Positions 1 through 6,359 are shown, numbered from the stretch's first letter. The stretch is DNA of 7,161 nt from an uncultured Erysipelotrichaceae bacterium (GCA_937874965.1 CALNCD010000247.1:1-7161); one strand, 5' to 3'. Made by a program: numbers and translations. Notes: a model not told the origin generated them from the letters alone.

Positions 1-519
1 AAAATCAACTCCCTCAACCGCACAGATCTCATCAATGTTTTCAACTGCCAGTTTCTTTTCAATCATAAAACCAATCACGATTTCATTCACTTGGGCGGCA
101 TAATCCAGCTGATTCGCAAATCCTTCATTTTTATAGAAACGGCGATTCACGAAACCAAGATCCCCTCTGAATTCAGGGGTTGATGGCTTCACCATACGGA
201 TTGTCTCACGGACTTCGTCAGCTGTCGTATGATCAGTGAAAAGAATCCCTTGAAATCCTGAAGCAATGGCTTTCTGTGCAACATAGGAGCGATTCGCATA
301 ATCAACCTTGATGATGCAGGTCATATCATGCAATTCACAAGCACGGGCAATATTTTCAAGGTCGTATTGAGTATACGGCGCATACTCCCCAAGGAATTCA
401 ATGTAATCATAGAGACCGGTCGCACCTACGATTTCTGCAATCATCGGCCAGGACGAGTTTATTCGAGTTGCAAGAATGGGTTCATGACGATTCAGTTTTT
501 CTCTCAATTGATTCTTCAT
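1..519 (-). CDS. HpcH/HpaI-family aldolase, 3' end beyond left edge
   Basis: Only the first 173 residues are visible; the gene continues past position 1. The family (PF03328) comprises metal-dependent class II pyruvate aldolases that cleave 2-keto-3-deoxy sugar acids or 4-hydroxy-2-oxo acids into pyruvate plus an aldehyde, or catalyse related lyase reactions. The TIM-barrel signature is seen as IIKVDYANRSYVAQKAIASG (residues 69-88), GILFTDHTTADEVRETIRMV (91-110), and the metal-ligand strand with E154 in FMIEKKLAVENIDEICAVEG (151-170). The usual catalytic His of the 'EH' motif appears to be Y46 in GEYAPYT (44-50), and the Arg of 'VR' appears to be K71, so this is a divergent subfamily. The ATG lies in an ATGA overlap with the upstream dehydrogenase stop, with GAGAGGAG about 6 nt before it, so translation is probably coupled. 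The family is secure; the substrate is unknown. Confidence 0.85.
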   Translation of the reverse strand, partial: MKNQLREKLNRHEPILATRINSSWPMIAEIVGATGLYDYIEFLGEYAPYTQYDLENIARACELHDMTCIIKVDYANRSYVAQKAIASGFQGILFTDHTTADEVRETIRMVKPSTPEFRGDLGFVNRRFYKNEGFANQLDYAAQVNEIVIGFMIEKKLAVENIDEICAVEGVDF

Positions 520-1463
520 TTAACGCTCCTCTCTAACGCATCCAGGATATTGGTCACGGCCATCTCCATCGTCTTCAAGTCAGCTTCAAGCGTTTTTGAG
601 GCTATATGCGGTGTCAGGATGAAGTCCACATTGGTGACCAACGCTGAATCCTTCTGTGGAGGTTCACTGGAGAAAACATCGAAACCGGCTGCGAAGACAT
701 GATGATCATTCAGTTTTTCCAATAATGCGGCTTCATCAACAACGCCTCCACGAGCAGCATTGATTATGATTACCCCTTTTTTCATCATTGACAGCGTTTT
801 TTCGTGAATCAGATTGGCCGTTGTCTCCGTTAATGGCAAATGGACTGTAATCACATCAGATTCTTGAATCAAGGTATCAAATGATTTGATCTCAACCCCA
901 TCCTTCAAGGCTTGCTGCTGATCAATGGGGAAGACATCATACACAAAAACAGTCATTCCGATTCCTTTGGCCATGGCAGCAACACGTTGTCCGATGTTTC
1001 CATATCCGATAATTCCCAGTGTTTTTCCTTCCAATTCAATACCATAAGGCTTATTCCATTGCCCTGACTTCACATCGATCGAGGTCTTGACAATGTTCTT
1101 GGCACAGGCAAACATTAAAGCAATCGTATGCTCTGCAACAGAGCGTGAATTCGATCCAATCGTCCTGGAAATCTCGATATTCAATGTTTTCGCAGCAGCA
1201 AGATCAATATTGTCAACACCTACGCCGTACTTGGCGATGGCTTTCAACTGTGGACAGGATTGAAGCATCCCCCGATCCGCTTCGTCCACACCGATAATGA
1301 TTCCATCAACATCCTTGGCATATTCCACAAACTCGGCATAGGTATATGACTTGCCGGTTCTATTCACCTGCACATCATATCCAGCATCTATCATTCGTTG
1401 AATTTGCTTTTCACCGCTCTTGGCAAACGCTCTTGGCGTGATTAATACCTTACCTTTACTCAT
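516..1463 (-). CDS. D-isomer-specific 2-hydroxyacid dehydrogenase (SerA / hydroxypyruvate reductase type)
   Basis: A 315-residue cytoplasmic NAD-dependent oxidoreductase interconverting a D-2-hydroxyacid and its 2-oxoacid. The Rossmann motif GYGNIG is at 153-158 and the acidic residue D176 that favours NAD over NADP ends the second beta strand. The catalytic triad of the family is complete: R238 in NAARGGVVDE, E267 in FDVFSSEPP and H286 in LTPHIAS. The substrate-binding loop KYGVGVDNID (79-88) is typical of the 3-phosphoglycerate dehydrogenase-like branch. There is no C-terminal ACT or ASB regulatory domain, so it resembles short catabolic relatives rather than full SerA. The ATG at 1463 is preceded by AAAGGAAT. 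It is cotranscribed with the HpcH/HpaI-type gene, which it overlaps by 4 nt, suggesting both act on one sugar-acid route. It differs clearly from the second dehydrogenase at 5292-6272. Exact substrate not determinable here. Confidence 0.93.
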   Translation of the reverse strand: MSKGKVLITPRAFAKSGEKQIQRMIDAGYDVQVNRTGKSYTYAEFVEYAKDVDGIIIGVDEADRGMLQSCPQLKAIAKYGVGVDNIDLAAAKTLNIEISRTIGSNSRSVAEHTIALMFACAKNIVKTSIDVKSGQWNKPYGIELEGKTLGIIGYGNIGQRVAAMAKGIGMTVFVYDVFPIDQQQALKDGVEIKSFDTLIQESDVITVHLPLTETTANLIHEKTLSMMKKGVIIINAARGGVVDEAALLEKLNDHHVFAAGFDVFSSEPPQKDSALVTNVDFILTPHIASKTLEADLKTMEMAVTNILDALERSVK

Positions 1464-1478
1464 ATTATTCCTTTCTCG

Positions 1479-1532
1479 TCATTGTGCTAGACACTTCCTG
1501 TTGAGTTTTGCCATTACCCAAGTTATGGCCAT
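1479..1532 (-). CDS. putative 17-residue leader peptide upstream of the dehydrogenase
   Basis: A short open frame encodes MAITWVMAKLNRKCLAQ and ends in TGA. It has a near-ideal Shine-Dalgarno, AAGGAGGTGA (minus strand, 1546-1537), with 7 nt between GGAGG and the ATG, stronger than the site of the downstream gene. It begins about 30 nt after the predicted transcription start, and its stop is 15 nt before the dehydrogenase ATG, in the same reading frame. These properties suit a translated leader peptide that couples, attenuates or boosts expression of the operon; that role is inference. No run of one amino acid typical of classical attenuators is present. The peptide is not recognised from any known family. 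A chance short frame behind a real SD, or a misassigned extra start, remains possible, although a strong SD at optimal spacing makes chance less likely. Confidence 0.5.
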   Translation of the reverse strand: MAITWVMAKLNRKCLAQ

Positions 1533-1536
1533 GGTT

Positions 1537-1546
1537 TCACCTCCTT
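1537..1546 (-). promoter_or_regulatory. strong Shine-Dalgarno of the leader peptide
   Basis: AAGGAGGTGA on the minus strand complements the 3' end of 16S rRNA (anti-SD CCUCC and flanking bases) almost completely. It decides the ATG at 1532 rather than the dehydrogenase ATG as the first ribosome entry point. Confidence 0.75.
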
Positions 1547-1568
1547 CAGACTACTCAACTACACTTCA

Positions 1569-1597
1569 ATTCTAGCATGATTGGATTATTGTTTCAA
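1569..1597 (-). promoter_or_regulatory. sigma-A promoter of the leftward leader/dehydrogenase/aldolase operon
   Basis: Read on the minus strand, TTGAAA (1597-1592) is the -35 and TAGAAT (1574-1569) the -10, separated by exactly 17 bp. The predicted start is near 1562, leaving about 30 nt of untranslated leader before the leader peptide. Each hexamer matches the housekeeping consensus at 5 or 4 of 6 positions, and upstream sequence is A/T rich. Confidence 0.7.
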
Positions 1598-1615
1598 TTT
1601 TATTTTAATAAAAAT

Positions 1616-1630
1616 TGGTATTTTTTACCA
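1616..1630. promoter_or_regulatory. candidate operator: inverted repeat TGGTA-N5-TACCA
   Basis: TGGTA and TACCA form a perfect 5-bp inverted repeat with a five-T centre, between the two divergent promoters. The centre (1623) lies about 61 bp upstream of the predicted leftward start, a typical activator position, and about 51 bp upstream of the rightward start. Half-sites of this sort occur for some GntR- or LacI-type regulators, but no regulator gene is in the window, so the binding protein is unknown. Confidence 0.35.
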
Positions 1631-1639
1631 GAATATTCT
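1630..1639. repeat. palindrome AGAATATTCT in the divergent promoter region
   Basis: A perfect 10-bp palindrome immediately adjoins the TGGTA/TACCA repeat. It lies upstream of the rightward TATAAT and could be a second protein site. In AT-rich intergenic DNA a palindrome this short may also be chance. Confidence 0.25.
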
Positions 1640-1658
1640 ATCCCTTTACAAAAATGCA

Positions 1659-1667
1659 TGCTATAAT
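1659..1667 (+). promoter_or_regulatory. extended -10 promoter of the rightward membrane-protein gene
   Basis: TGCTATAAT contains the extended -10 TG dinucleotide and a perfect TATAAT. No good -35 sits 16-18 bp upstream, which is acceptable for extended -10 promoters. The predicted start near 1674 leaves a leader of about 20 nt that includes the AAGGAAGG ribosome binding site (1674-1681). Confidence 0.6.
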
Positions 1668-1692
1668 TGCGATAAGGAAGGTAACGCTTACA

Positions 1693-2655
1693 ATGTCAGA
1701 TAAAACATATCGCGATCGCATCTTGAGCTATGCTCTGATTGCACATCGCCGGTTCTATAAAAAAGAAAAAATAAAAGTTCTTAATCTTGCGAACCAGGAA
1801 TTCAAAGCCATGGGCTATGCTACTGCTTTACTTTATCCTGACCACGCCAAAGGAGAAGCAGTCAATCTGCTGATCGGAGACGTTCGTCAGGCCAGAACCA
1901 TCGTTGTTTCAGCCTATGATACACCCATCAAATCCTTTGGTCTATTTCCATATGAACCCTTTGATATTAAGAACTACAAGCGTAAGTACCTCAGTTCGGT
2001 CCTCATTCCGCTCCTGATCATCTGCTTGATCTGTTTTGTCTTCTCAACCGTCTTTATGCGCTTTGATCTCTTTACCGAGGGCCTAACAGTTCCTAACTTT
2101 ATCGTCCTGCTCTTTTATCTGCTGGGCATAGCCACAATTATCCATTATTCAAAGGGCATTCCAAATGCCAAGAACTTCAACCGTAATTCTTCCGGTGTAA
2201 TTGCTTTATTTGAACTCGCTGAGCGCCTATCCAACCAGCCCGATGCATCCGTTGCCTTTGTTCTGACTGATCATGGATCCTCCAATCACCTGGGAGATAT
2301 CATGTTGAAAGAGTATCTTGGGGTTCAGGAAACCGCTTCAAAAACATTTCTTGTCTTGGATACCATCGGTATGGGTGATACCATCGGCATCAACTATTCT
2401 CCTCCCTGTAAAACACTGATTTCCCAAATCACCAGCGATGGATTCAATATCCGCTGCTATCCAGAAGACAATAATCACTTCTCCATTGCTCATATCTATC
2501 CTAGAAGCATTTATCTATCCTGTACCTTCAATGCACAGCCAGATGCATTCACGATCACCCGTACATCGTCAAGCAAAGACATTGATATTGACCTAAACTG
2601 CTTAGAACACGTCACTCAGCTTGCCATGACACTCATAAAAAGAAACAGCAGATGA
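1693..2655 (+). CDS. two-TM membrane protein with degenerate M28-peptidase-like domain
   Basis: A 320-residue protein of unknown role. The start chosen is ATG 1693, preceded by AAGGAAGG; in-frame starts at 1615 (TTG) and 1654 lie upstream of or inside the -10 and lack an RBS. Hydrophobic segments at about 100-121 and 133-151 should be membrane spans, inserted between two halves of a hydrolase-like fold. The soluble parts resemble zinc peptidases of family M28: VVSAYDT (71-77) sits where M28 has HxD, NSSGVIALFELAERL (165-179) where M28 has DNxSGVAALLE, TDHGSSNHLG (192-201) where M28 has DxEExGLxGS, LVLDTIG (220-226), and NNHF (260-263) for the last His motif. Most metal ligands and the catalytic Glu are replaced; D76, D223 and H262 remain. 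It may be a non-enzymatic binding or chaperone-like derivative, or an enzyme using another mechanism. It is divergent from operon B, convergent with operon A, and monocistronic. Confidence 0.75.
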   Translation: MSDKTYRDRILSYALIAHRRFYKKEKIKVLNLANQEFKAMGYATALLYPDHAKGEAVNLLIGDVRQARTIVVSAYDTPIKSFGLFPYEPFDIKNYKRKYLSSVLIPLLIICLICFVFSTVFMRFDLFTEGLTVPNFIVLLFYLLGIATIIHYSKGIPNAKNFNRNSSGVIALFELAERLSNQPDASVAFVLTDHGSSNHLGDIMLKEYLGVQETASKTFLVLDTIGMGDTIGINYSPPCKTLISQITSDGFNIRCYPEDNNHFSIAHIYPRSIYLSCTFNAQPDAFTITRTSSSKDIDIDLNCLEHVTQLAMTLIKRNSR

Positions 2656-2678
2656 TCTGGATCATCTGCTGCTTTTTT
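2646..2678. terminator. bidirectional intrinsic terminator
   Basis: CAGCAGATGATC and GATCATCTGCTG form a perfect 12-bp inverted repeat around TG, followed by TTTTTT on the plus strand. On the minus strand the same hairpin is followed by TTTCTTTTTAT. It overlaps the stop codon of the rightward gene and begins just past the stop of the leftward dehydrogenase, so it can end both convergent transcripts. Confidence 0.9.
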
Positions 2679-3729
2679 ACGAACATAGAACAGAAATACG
2701 GAAAGCTCCTGGGACAATGGCTTGGCGCATAGCTGCATCAATGTCGGACAAAGGAACGCGATTCTCAACCAGCAAGGATACCTTTATTTTACCTGTGCTA
2801 AGCAGGAAAGCTGCATCCTTGAAGTCTTGATAATTTGCGGTATACGTCCCCACAATCGTCATTTTTCGATAATGGATTTCATTGGCTGAAATACCCAAAT
2901 CAGGTTCTGGATAACCGGCCGCAAACAGCAGCGCCAGTCCATCATTCCTTTTCAACATGCGAAAAGCCTGCTGATAGGCCCCTGAAACACCGACAGCAAC
3001 AATAACCTTGTCAAAGGATGCTATTTTTGATTCCGTTTTAATCTGTTCCACGTGTTCCTCAAGAGATGATCCCCTGAGCTGAATTGTCTGCAAACCCAAG
3101 GCCCGGGCCACTTCAACTTTTTTAGGCATGAATTCTGTGGAAACGACCGTAGCCCCATATGAAGAGGCAACCAGCGCATTCAAAATCCCCATTGTTCCGG
3201 CACCAATGACCAAAACAGTATCGGTCACTTTCAAGTCCATCTTCTTTATACCTGAAATCACGGTTGATAACGGCTCAAGAAAAGCTGCTTCAGAGGGATC
3301 AACAGTTTCATTCATCTTGAATGTCGATATTTCCGGTTGAATCAGGTACTCTGCACAGGCTCTGAACCTGCCGTAATAGCCATTATCATTCAACTGATCA
3401 TATGCGTAGGTGCGAGGCGAACTGCTGCTATTCCCGACTTGTGCTTCTTCTGATGCGGGATCGTATTCGTAACACCCCACCACATAGTCACCTACTTTGA
3501 ATCGGGTGACACCTGTTCCGCAACGAACTACATGACCAGACCATTCATGACCGATGGTATATGGGAATTTGGCCTTGCGTGCACCAGAATAGATCCCATA
3601 CTCTGAGGTGCAAATATTGCACGCCTCGATTTTAATCAATAGATCCCGCTCTTGTAATTTATCATTCAATTCATTTTCCACGCATGCGATGTCTTCTTGA
3701 CCAGACAGAATCGCCATTCTATTTTTCAT
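2677..3729 (-). CDS. zinc-dependent medium-chain alcohol/polyol dehydrogenase
   Basis: A 350-residue MDR oxidoreductase, the last gene of operon A, probably oxidising a secondary hydroxyl of a polyol, sugar phosphate or sugar acid with NAD(P). Catalytic-zinc residues are seen as C40 in CNICTSE, H61 and E62 in GHEWSGHVV, and E152 in LEPLST. The Rossmann motif is GAGTMG (176-181), with E199 at the end of the second strand, consistent with NAD preference. The lobe that normally carries four structural-zinc cysteines (about 86-125) has none of the CxxCxxC pattern, so the structural zinc is probably absent. The GxxD of the classic CGxxD motif is replaced by TSE. ATG 3729 has GGAGG 6 nt upstream, and 22 nt separate it from the aldolase stop. 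It resembles sorbitol, threonine or galactitol-phosphate dehydrogenases, but the substrate cannot be assigned. Confidence 0.92.
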   Translation of the reverse strand: MKNRMAILSGQEDIACVENELNDKLQERDLLIKIEACNICTSEYGIYSGARKAKFPYTIGHEWSGHVVRCGTGVTRFKVGDYVVGCYEYDPASEEAQVGNSSSSPRTYAYDQLNDNGYYGRFRACAEYLIQPEISTFKMNETVDPSEAAFLEPLSTVISGIKKMDLKVTDTVLVIGAGTMGILNALVASSYGATVVSTEFMPKKVEVARALGLQTIQLRGSSLEEHVEQIKTESKIASFDKVIVAVGVSGAYQQAFRMLKRNDGLALLFAAGYPEPDLGISANEIHYRKMTIVGTYTANYQDFKDAAFLLSTGKIKVSLLVENRVPLSDIDAAMRQAIVPGAFRISVLCS

Positions 3730-3751
3730 TGATAGCCTCCATGGGTTTACT

Positions 3752-4597
3752 CTAGACGAATAATATCATTTTCTCAGTAATCACTGCCTGCGCCGCGCGA
3801 CATGGATCACCGAAAACAGATTGCGTTTTAACATCATCAGGATACTCCTGCAAATGTTTCCTCAACGCTTGAAAGTATGCTGACTTGACTTCACTGGATA
3901 TATTGATTTTAGCAATACCATGATGGGCTGCATGCCGTAGTTCCTGCGGCTGATTGCCTGACCCGCCATGCAGAACCAAGGGAATCGTAACCTTATGCAC
4001 CAATTGTCCGAGCAGATCCAACTTCAAATGAGGCGCAATACCCTTTGGATAAAGGCCATGTGAGGTTCCGATTGCAACAGCCAATGCATCAACCCCCGTT
4101 TCCCTAGAGAAGATTGCTGCATCCTCTGGATCCGTATAGATAATTTGAGAATCGGTGCCTGCAATACAAGAACTGCTGGCTGTACTGCCGATGGTTCCCA
4201 ATTCCCCCTCCACAGCAACGCCATGTTCTTTAGCATAAGCCACCACTTCTTTCGTCCGTTCAATATTCGCCTCGAACGGCAGATGAGAGGCATCAATCAT
4301 CACTGAATTAAAGCCAAGCTTGATCGCCCGCTTAATCTCAGCCATGGATTTCCCATGATCAAGATGCAGAGCTAACCGTGACGCAGAAGTCTGCATCTGC
4401 TTCAGAACATACGCCATGAAATCATCGCCAAGATACTCCAATTCGGGTACGGACACCGCAATAATGGCAGGAATATTCTGTTCGTGTGAAGCCCGCAGAA
4501 CAGCTTCAAAGATATCCTTGTTTCCTATATTGAAAGCACCCACTGCATACTTGCCTTGCTGTGCATCCTGAAGCAATACTTGCATGGATTCAATCAT
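3752..4597 (-). CDS. class II ketose-bisphosphate aldolase (Fba/GatY/KbaY family)
   Basis: A 281-residue zinc-dependent aldolase of the type cleaving fructose- or tagatose-1,6-bisphosphate, or a related ketose phosphate, to DHAP and an aldehyde. N-terminal YAVGAFNIGN (17-26) is the usual family opening. Catalytic D80 and zinc ligand H81 lie in LHLDHG, further zinc ligands are H180 in GTSHG and H210 in VLHGGSGN, and E132 lies in VEGELGTIG. Phosphate-binding GGSG (211-214) and NISSE (232-236) are present. Length is typical of GatY/KbaY (about 285). The gene overlaps the RraA-like gene by 8 nt, so translation is probably coupled. The ATG at 4597 is favoured by homology of the N terminus; its RBS is modest. 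An ATG at 4585 is an alternative. The reaction class is secure; choice among fructose, tagatose or another ketose is not. Confidence 0.94.
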   Translation of the reverse strand: MIESMQVLLQDAQQGKYAVGAFNIGNKDIFEAVLRASHEQNIPAIIAVSVPELEYLGDDFMAYVLKQMQTSASRLALHLDHGKSMAEIKRAIKLGFNSVMIDASHLPFEANIERTKEVVAYAKEHGVAVEGELGTIGSTASSSCIAGTDSQIIYTDPEDAAIFSRETGVDALAVAIGTSHGLYPKGIAPHLKLDLLGQLVHKVTIPLVLHGGSGNQPQELRHAAHHGIAKINISSEVKSAYFQALRKHLQEYPDDVKTQSVFGDPCRAAQAVITEKMILFV

Positions 4598-5291
4598 AAA
4601 TTCCGCTCATGATTCTGATAATTTCCTCAACATCGCTGGATTCCCGCATTAAGTGCTGACGGCGAGCTTCAAGATCCTGCAGATACGTTGCTTTTTCTAT
4701 GACTTCGGGGAGGACCGCCTGCGGAAACTTAACTGCACCATTCTCATCCATATGAATAATATCACCTGGTGCCACCGCCATACCGCAGACTTCAACTGGT
4801 GTATTAACACTGCGTACCGCAAACTTGCCATGACCTGCCGTTACCCCTGTCAGCATATACTGCATCTGCAATTCCCGTATCTCATCAATATCCCTTGATG
4901 GCCCATCTGAGATGACTCCAACCGTTCCAAGAGATTTCAAGGCTGTCATCATGTTTCCACCTAACAATCCGTTGATCTTCTTTATCTCTTCCGGAAAATC
5001 CTGTTTCACAATCAAGACGACTGGTCCGTCAACTTTCGCAACTTCTCTCAGGACATCAGCAAACTTCAGTTGGTTTCCATAAGGATCAGGCAAACCGTAG
5101 GTGCATGTCACTGCATACCCGGCTGTTCTGCCAAGATCAGGATACATGCATTTCAATGATTCATCCGTATACCATTTACCATACCATGGGTGATACAACC
5201 CTAGACAATACTCTTGTTCAGGATAGGTTGCAATGACATTGGTAATACTTGGGGTGTCAAACTTCTTCAGGATATCCAGTTTATTTTTCAT
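4590..5291 (-). CDS. RraA / 4-hydroxy-4-methyl-2-oxoglutarate aldolase-like protein
   Basis: A 233-residue member of the RraA-like fold (PF03737), whose enzymatic members are divalent-metal-dependent pyruvate aldolases and oxaloacetate decarboxylases, while others regulate RNase E. The core motif is visible as GGNMMTALKSLGTVGVISDG (111-130) followed by SRD, where R133 and D134 match the substrate- and metal-binding Arg-Asp pair. The C-terminal APGDIIHMDENGAVKFP (174-190) is the usual GDxVxxDxDGVxxxP segment. The length suits the enzymatic branch rather than the short RraA regulator (about 160 aa). Its ATG directly follows the TAA of the upstream dehydrogenase, with GGAGGG before it. A role in cleaving or decarboxylating a 2-oxo acid sits well beside the dehydrogenases, but the substrate is inference. 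Confidence 0.88.
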   Translation of the reverse strand: MKNKLDILKKFDTPSITNVIATYPEQEYCLGLYHPWYGKWYTDESLKCMYPDLGRTAGYAVTCTYGLPDPYGNQLKFADVLREVAKVDGPVVLIVKQDFPEEIKKINGLLGGNMMTALKSLGTVGVISDGPSRDIDEIRELQMQYMLTGVTAGHGKFAVRSVNTPVEVCGMAVAPGDIIHMDENGAVKFPQAVLPEVIEKATYLQDLEARRQHLMRESSDVEEIIRIMSGIYD

Positions 5292-6272
5292 TTAGCCCTC
5301 CAGCTTATTGACGGGTAAGTGGCCCGTATGAACACGACGGATGTCTTCAACAATACATTGACACATCTCACGGTTACATTCACCATTGTACGTTCCAAGA
5401 TGCGGCGTTAAGTCGCAATGCCGTGCAGTGAGCAGCGGGTTCTCTTTCTGCGGCGGTTCATTCTCGATGACGTCTGCACCATAACCAAAGAGTTTACCTG
5501 AGTTCAAGGCATCGGCAACTGCTTGTTCATCCACCAGTTCACCCCGGGCAGTATTCACCAGTATTGCTGTTGGTTTCATCCGCTTCAGCATTGATGCATC
5601 AATCTGATGATAATTTTCGGGTGTTAAATTCATGTGCAGGGAAATGATGTCTGCAGTTTCAATCAATTCCAATAAATCCACCTTCTGAGCAAACCGCTCT
5701 ATGCATTGAACTTCACTCAAGTAAGGATCATACGCGATAACACGGCATTGATACCCTCGACTCATAATACGCGCAAAGGTACTTCCAATATGGCCAAGAC
5801 CAATAACACCTACTGTCTTTCCGTTGATTCGCTGTCCCATAAAGCGTGCCCGGTTGATGTTCCACTCCAGATTACGGACGGCTTGATTTCCGCCAGTAAT
5901 ATGCTTGGCGAGCGAAAGAACAAGAGATGCGGCCTGTTCCGCTACATCCTCTTTTTCCAAATAACTGGGCATGTTCGAGACAAGAACACCATACTGCTGT
6001 GCAGCGCTGACATCAATATTGTTGTAACCCACCCCAAAACGTGCAATATATCTGACACTTGTATTCGCCTTGAAAAAGGCTTCTGAAAATTGCGGAACAG
6101 TTCCGGAAATCACATAGGAATACCCTGATAACGCTTCAGCAAGGTCTTGACCGCTGATTGCCTGATCAAACTTAAAGCGGGTGACCTCACCGACTTCCTG
6201 AATCAGAAAATCAATGAATTCCGGAAAATACGTTCCAAAACTATTTGCGTTGACAACTGCGACTTTACTCAT
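5292..6272 (-). CDS. D-isomer-specific 2-hydroxyacid dehydrogenase (second type)
   Basis: A cytoplasmic NAD-dependent 2-hydroxyacid dehydrogenase of 326 residues, counted from ATG 6272. That start has AGGGAG about 8 nt upstream; ATG 6278, two codons earlier, lies too close to the same site. The Rossmann motif GLGHIG is at 158-163, with D182 ending the second strand. Catalytic R243 in NTARGELVDE, E272 in ENEPP and H291 in LTPHLGTYN are all present. The substrate loop is RFGVGYNNID (78-87). No ACT domain. The N-terminal sequence and FGVGYNN loop differ from the dehydrogenase at 516-1463, so the two are paralogues with probably different substrates rather than a recent duplication. It is the first gene after the PTS in operon A and touches the RraA-like gene. 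Confidence 0.93.
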   Translation of the reverse strand: MSKVAVVNANSFGTYFPEFIDFLIQEVGEVTRFKFDQAISGQDLAEALSGYSYVISGTVPQFSEAFFKANTSVRYIARFGVGYNNIDVSAAQQYGVLVSNMPSYLEKEDVAEQAASLVLSLAKHITGGNQAVRNLEWNINRARFMGQRINGKTVGVIGLGHIGSTFARIMSRGYQCRVIAYDPYLSEVQCIERFAQKVDLLELIETADIISLHMNLTPENYHQIDASMLKRMKPTAILVNTARGELVDEQAVADALNSGKLFGYGADVIENEPPQKENPLLTARHCDLTPHLGTYNGECNREMCQCIVEDIRRVHTGHLPVNKLEG

Positions 6273-6311
6273 GTACATCTCTCCCTAATTTCTATGACAC
6301 TAAACCTGATG

Positions 6312-6349
6312 ACGTAGAAAGGTGCATATAATAATGCACCTTTCTACGT
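6312..6349. repeat. 16-bp perfect inverted repeat / intercistronic hairpin
   Basis: ACGTAGAAAGGTGCAT and ATGCACCTTTCTACGT pair perfectly over 16 bp around a 6-nt ATAATA loop. It lies between the PTS IID stop (6360) and the dehydrogenase start (6272). No U-tract follows on the leftward transcript, so it is not a canonical intrinsic terminator. It may act as an mRNA-stability or processing element, partial attenuator, or protein-binding dyad. Confidence 0.7.
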
Positions 6350-6359
6350 TCTGGGTGCT

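Noticed and set aside
1679..1692. CcpA cre-like sequence TGTAAGCGTTACCT (minus strand)
   Set aside because: It matches TGNAANCGNTNNCA apart from the last base. It lies on the ribosome binding site of the rightward gene, about 120 bp upstream of the leftward start, and the symmetry is poor. Too weak to annotate.
1615..1692. Longer N terminus for the rightward membrane protein (TTG 1615 or ATG 1654)
   Set aside because: The extension covers the extended -10 promoter and has no RBS, while ATG 1693 follows AAGGAAGG.
3128..3340. Small plus-strand open frame opposite the MDR gene
   Set aside because: It is antisense to a clearly conserved coding region and has no family-like sequence or context of its own. 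The same applies to the frames at 328-702, 4653-4898, 5706-6086, 6508-6693 and 6787-7014, and to the minus frame at 4024-4296.
6312..6349. Intrinsic terminator ending the PTS transcript
   Set aside because: No U-run follows the stem in the leftward transcript (CATCAGG…), and the downstream genes have no recognisable promoter of their own.
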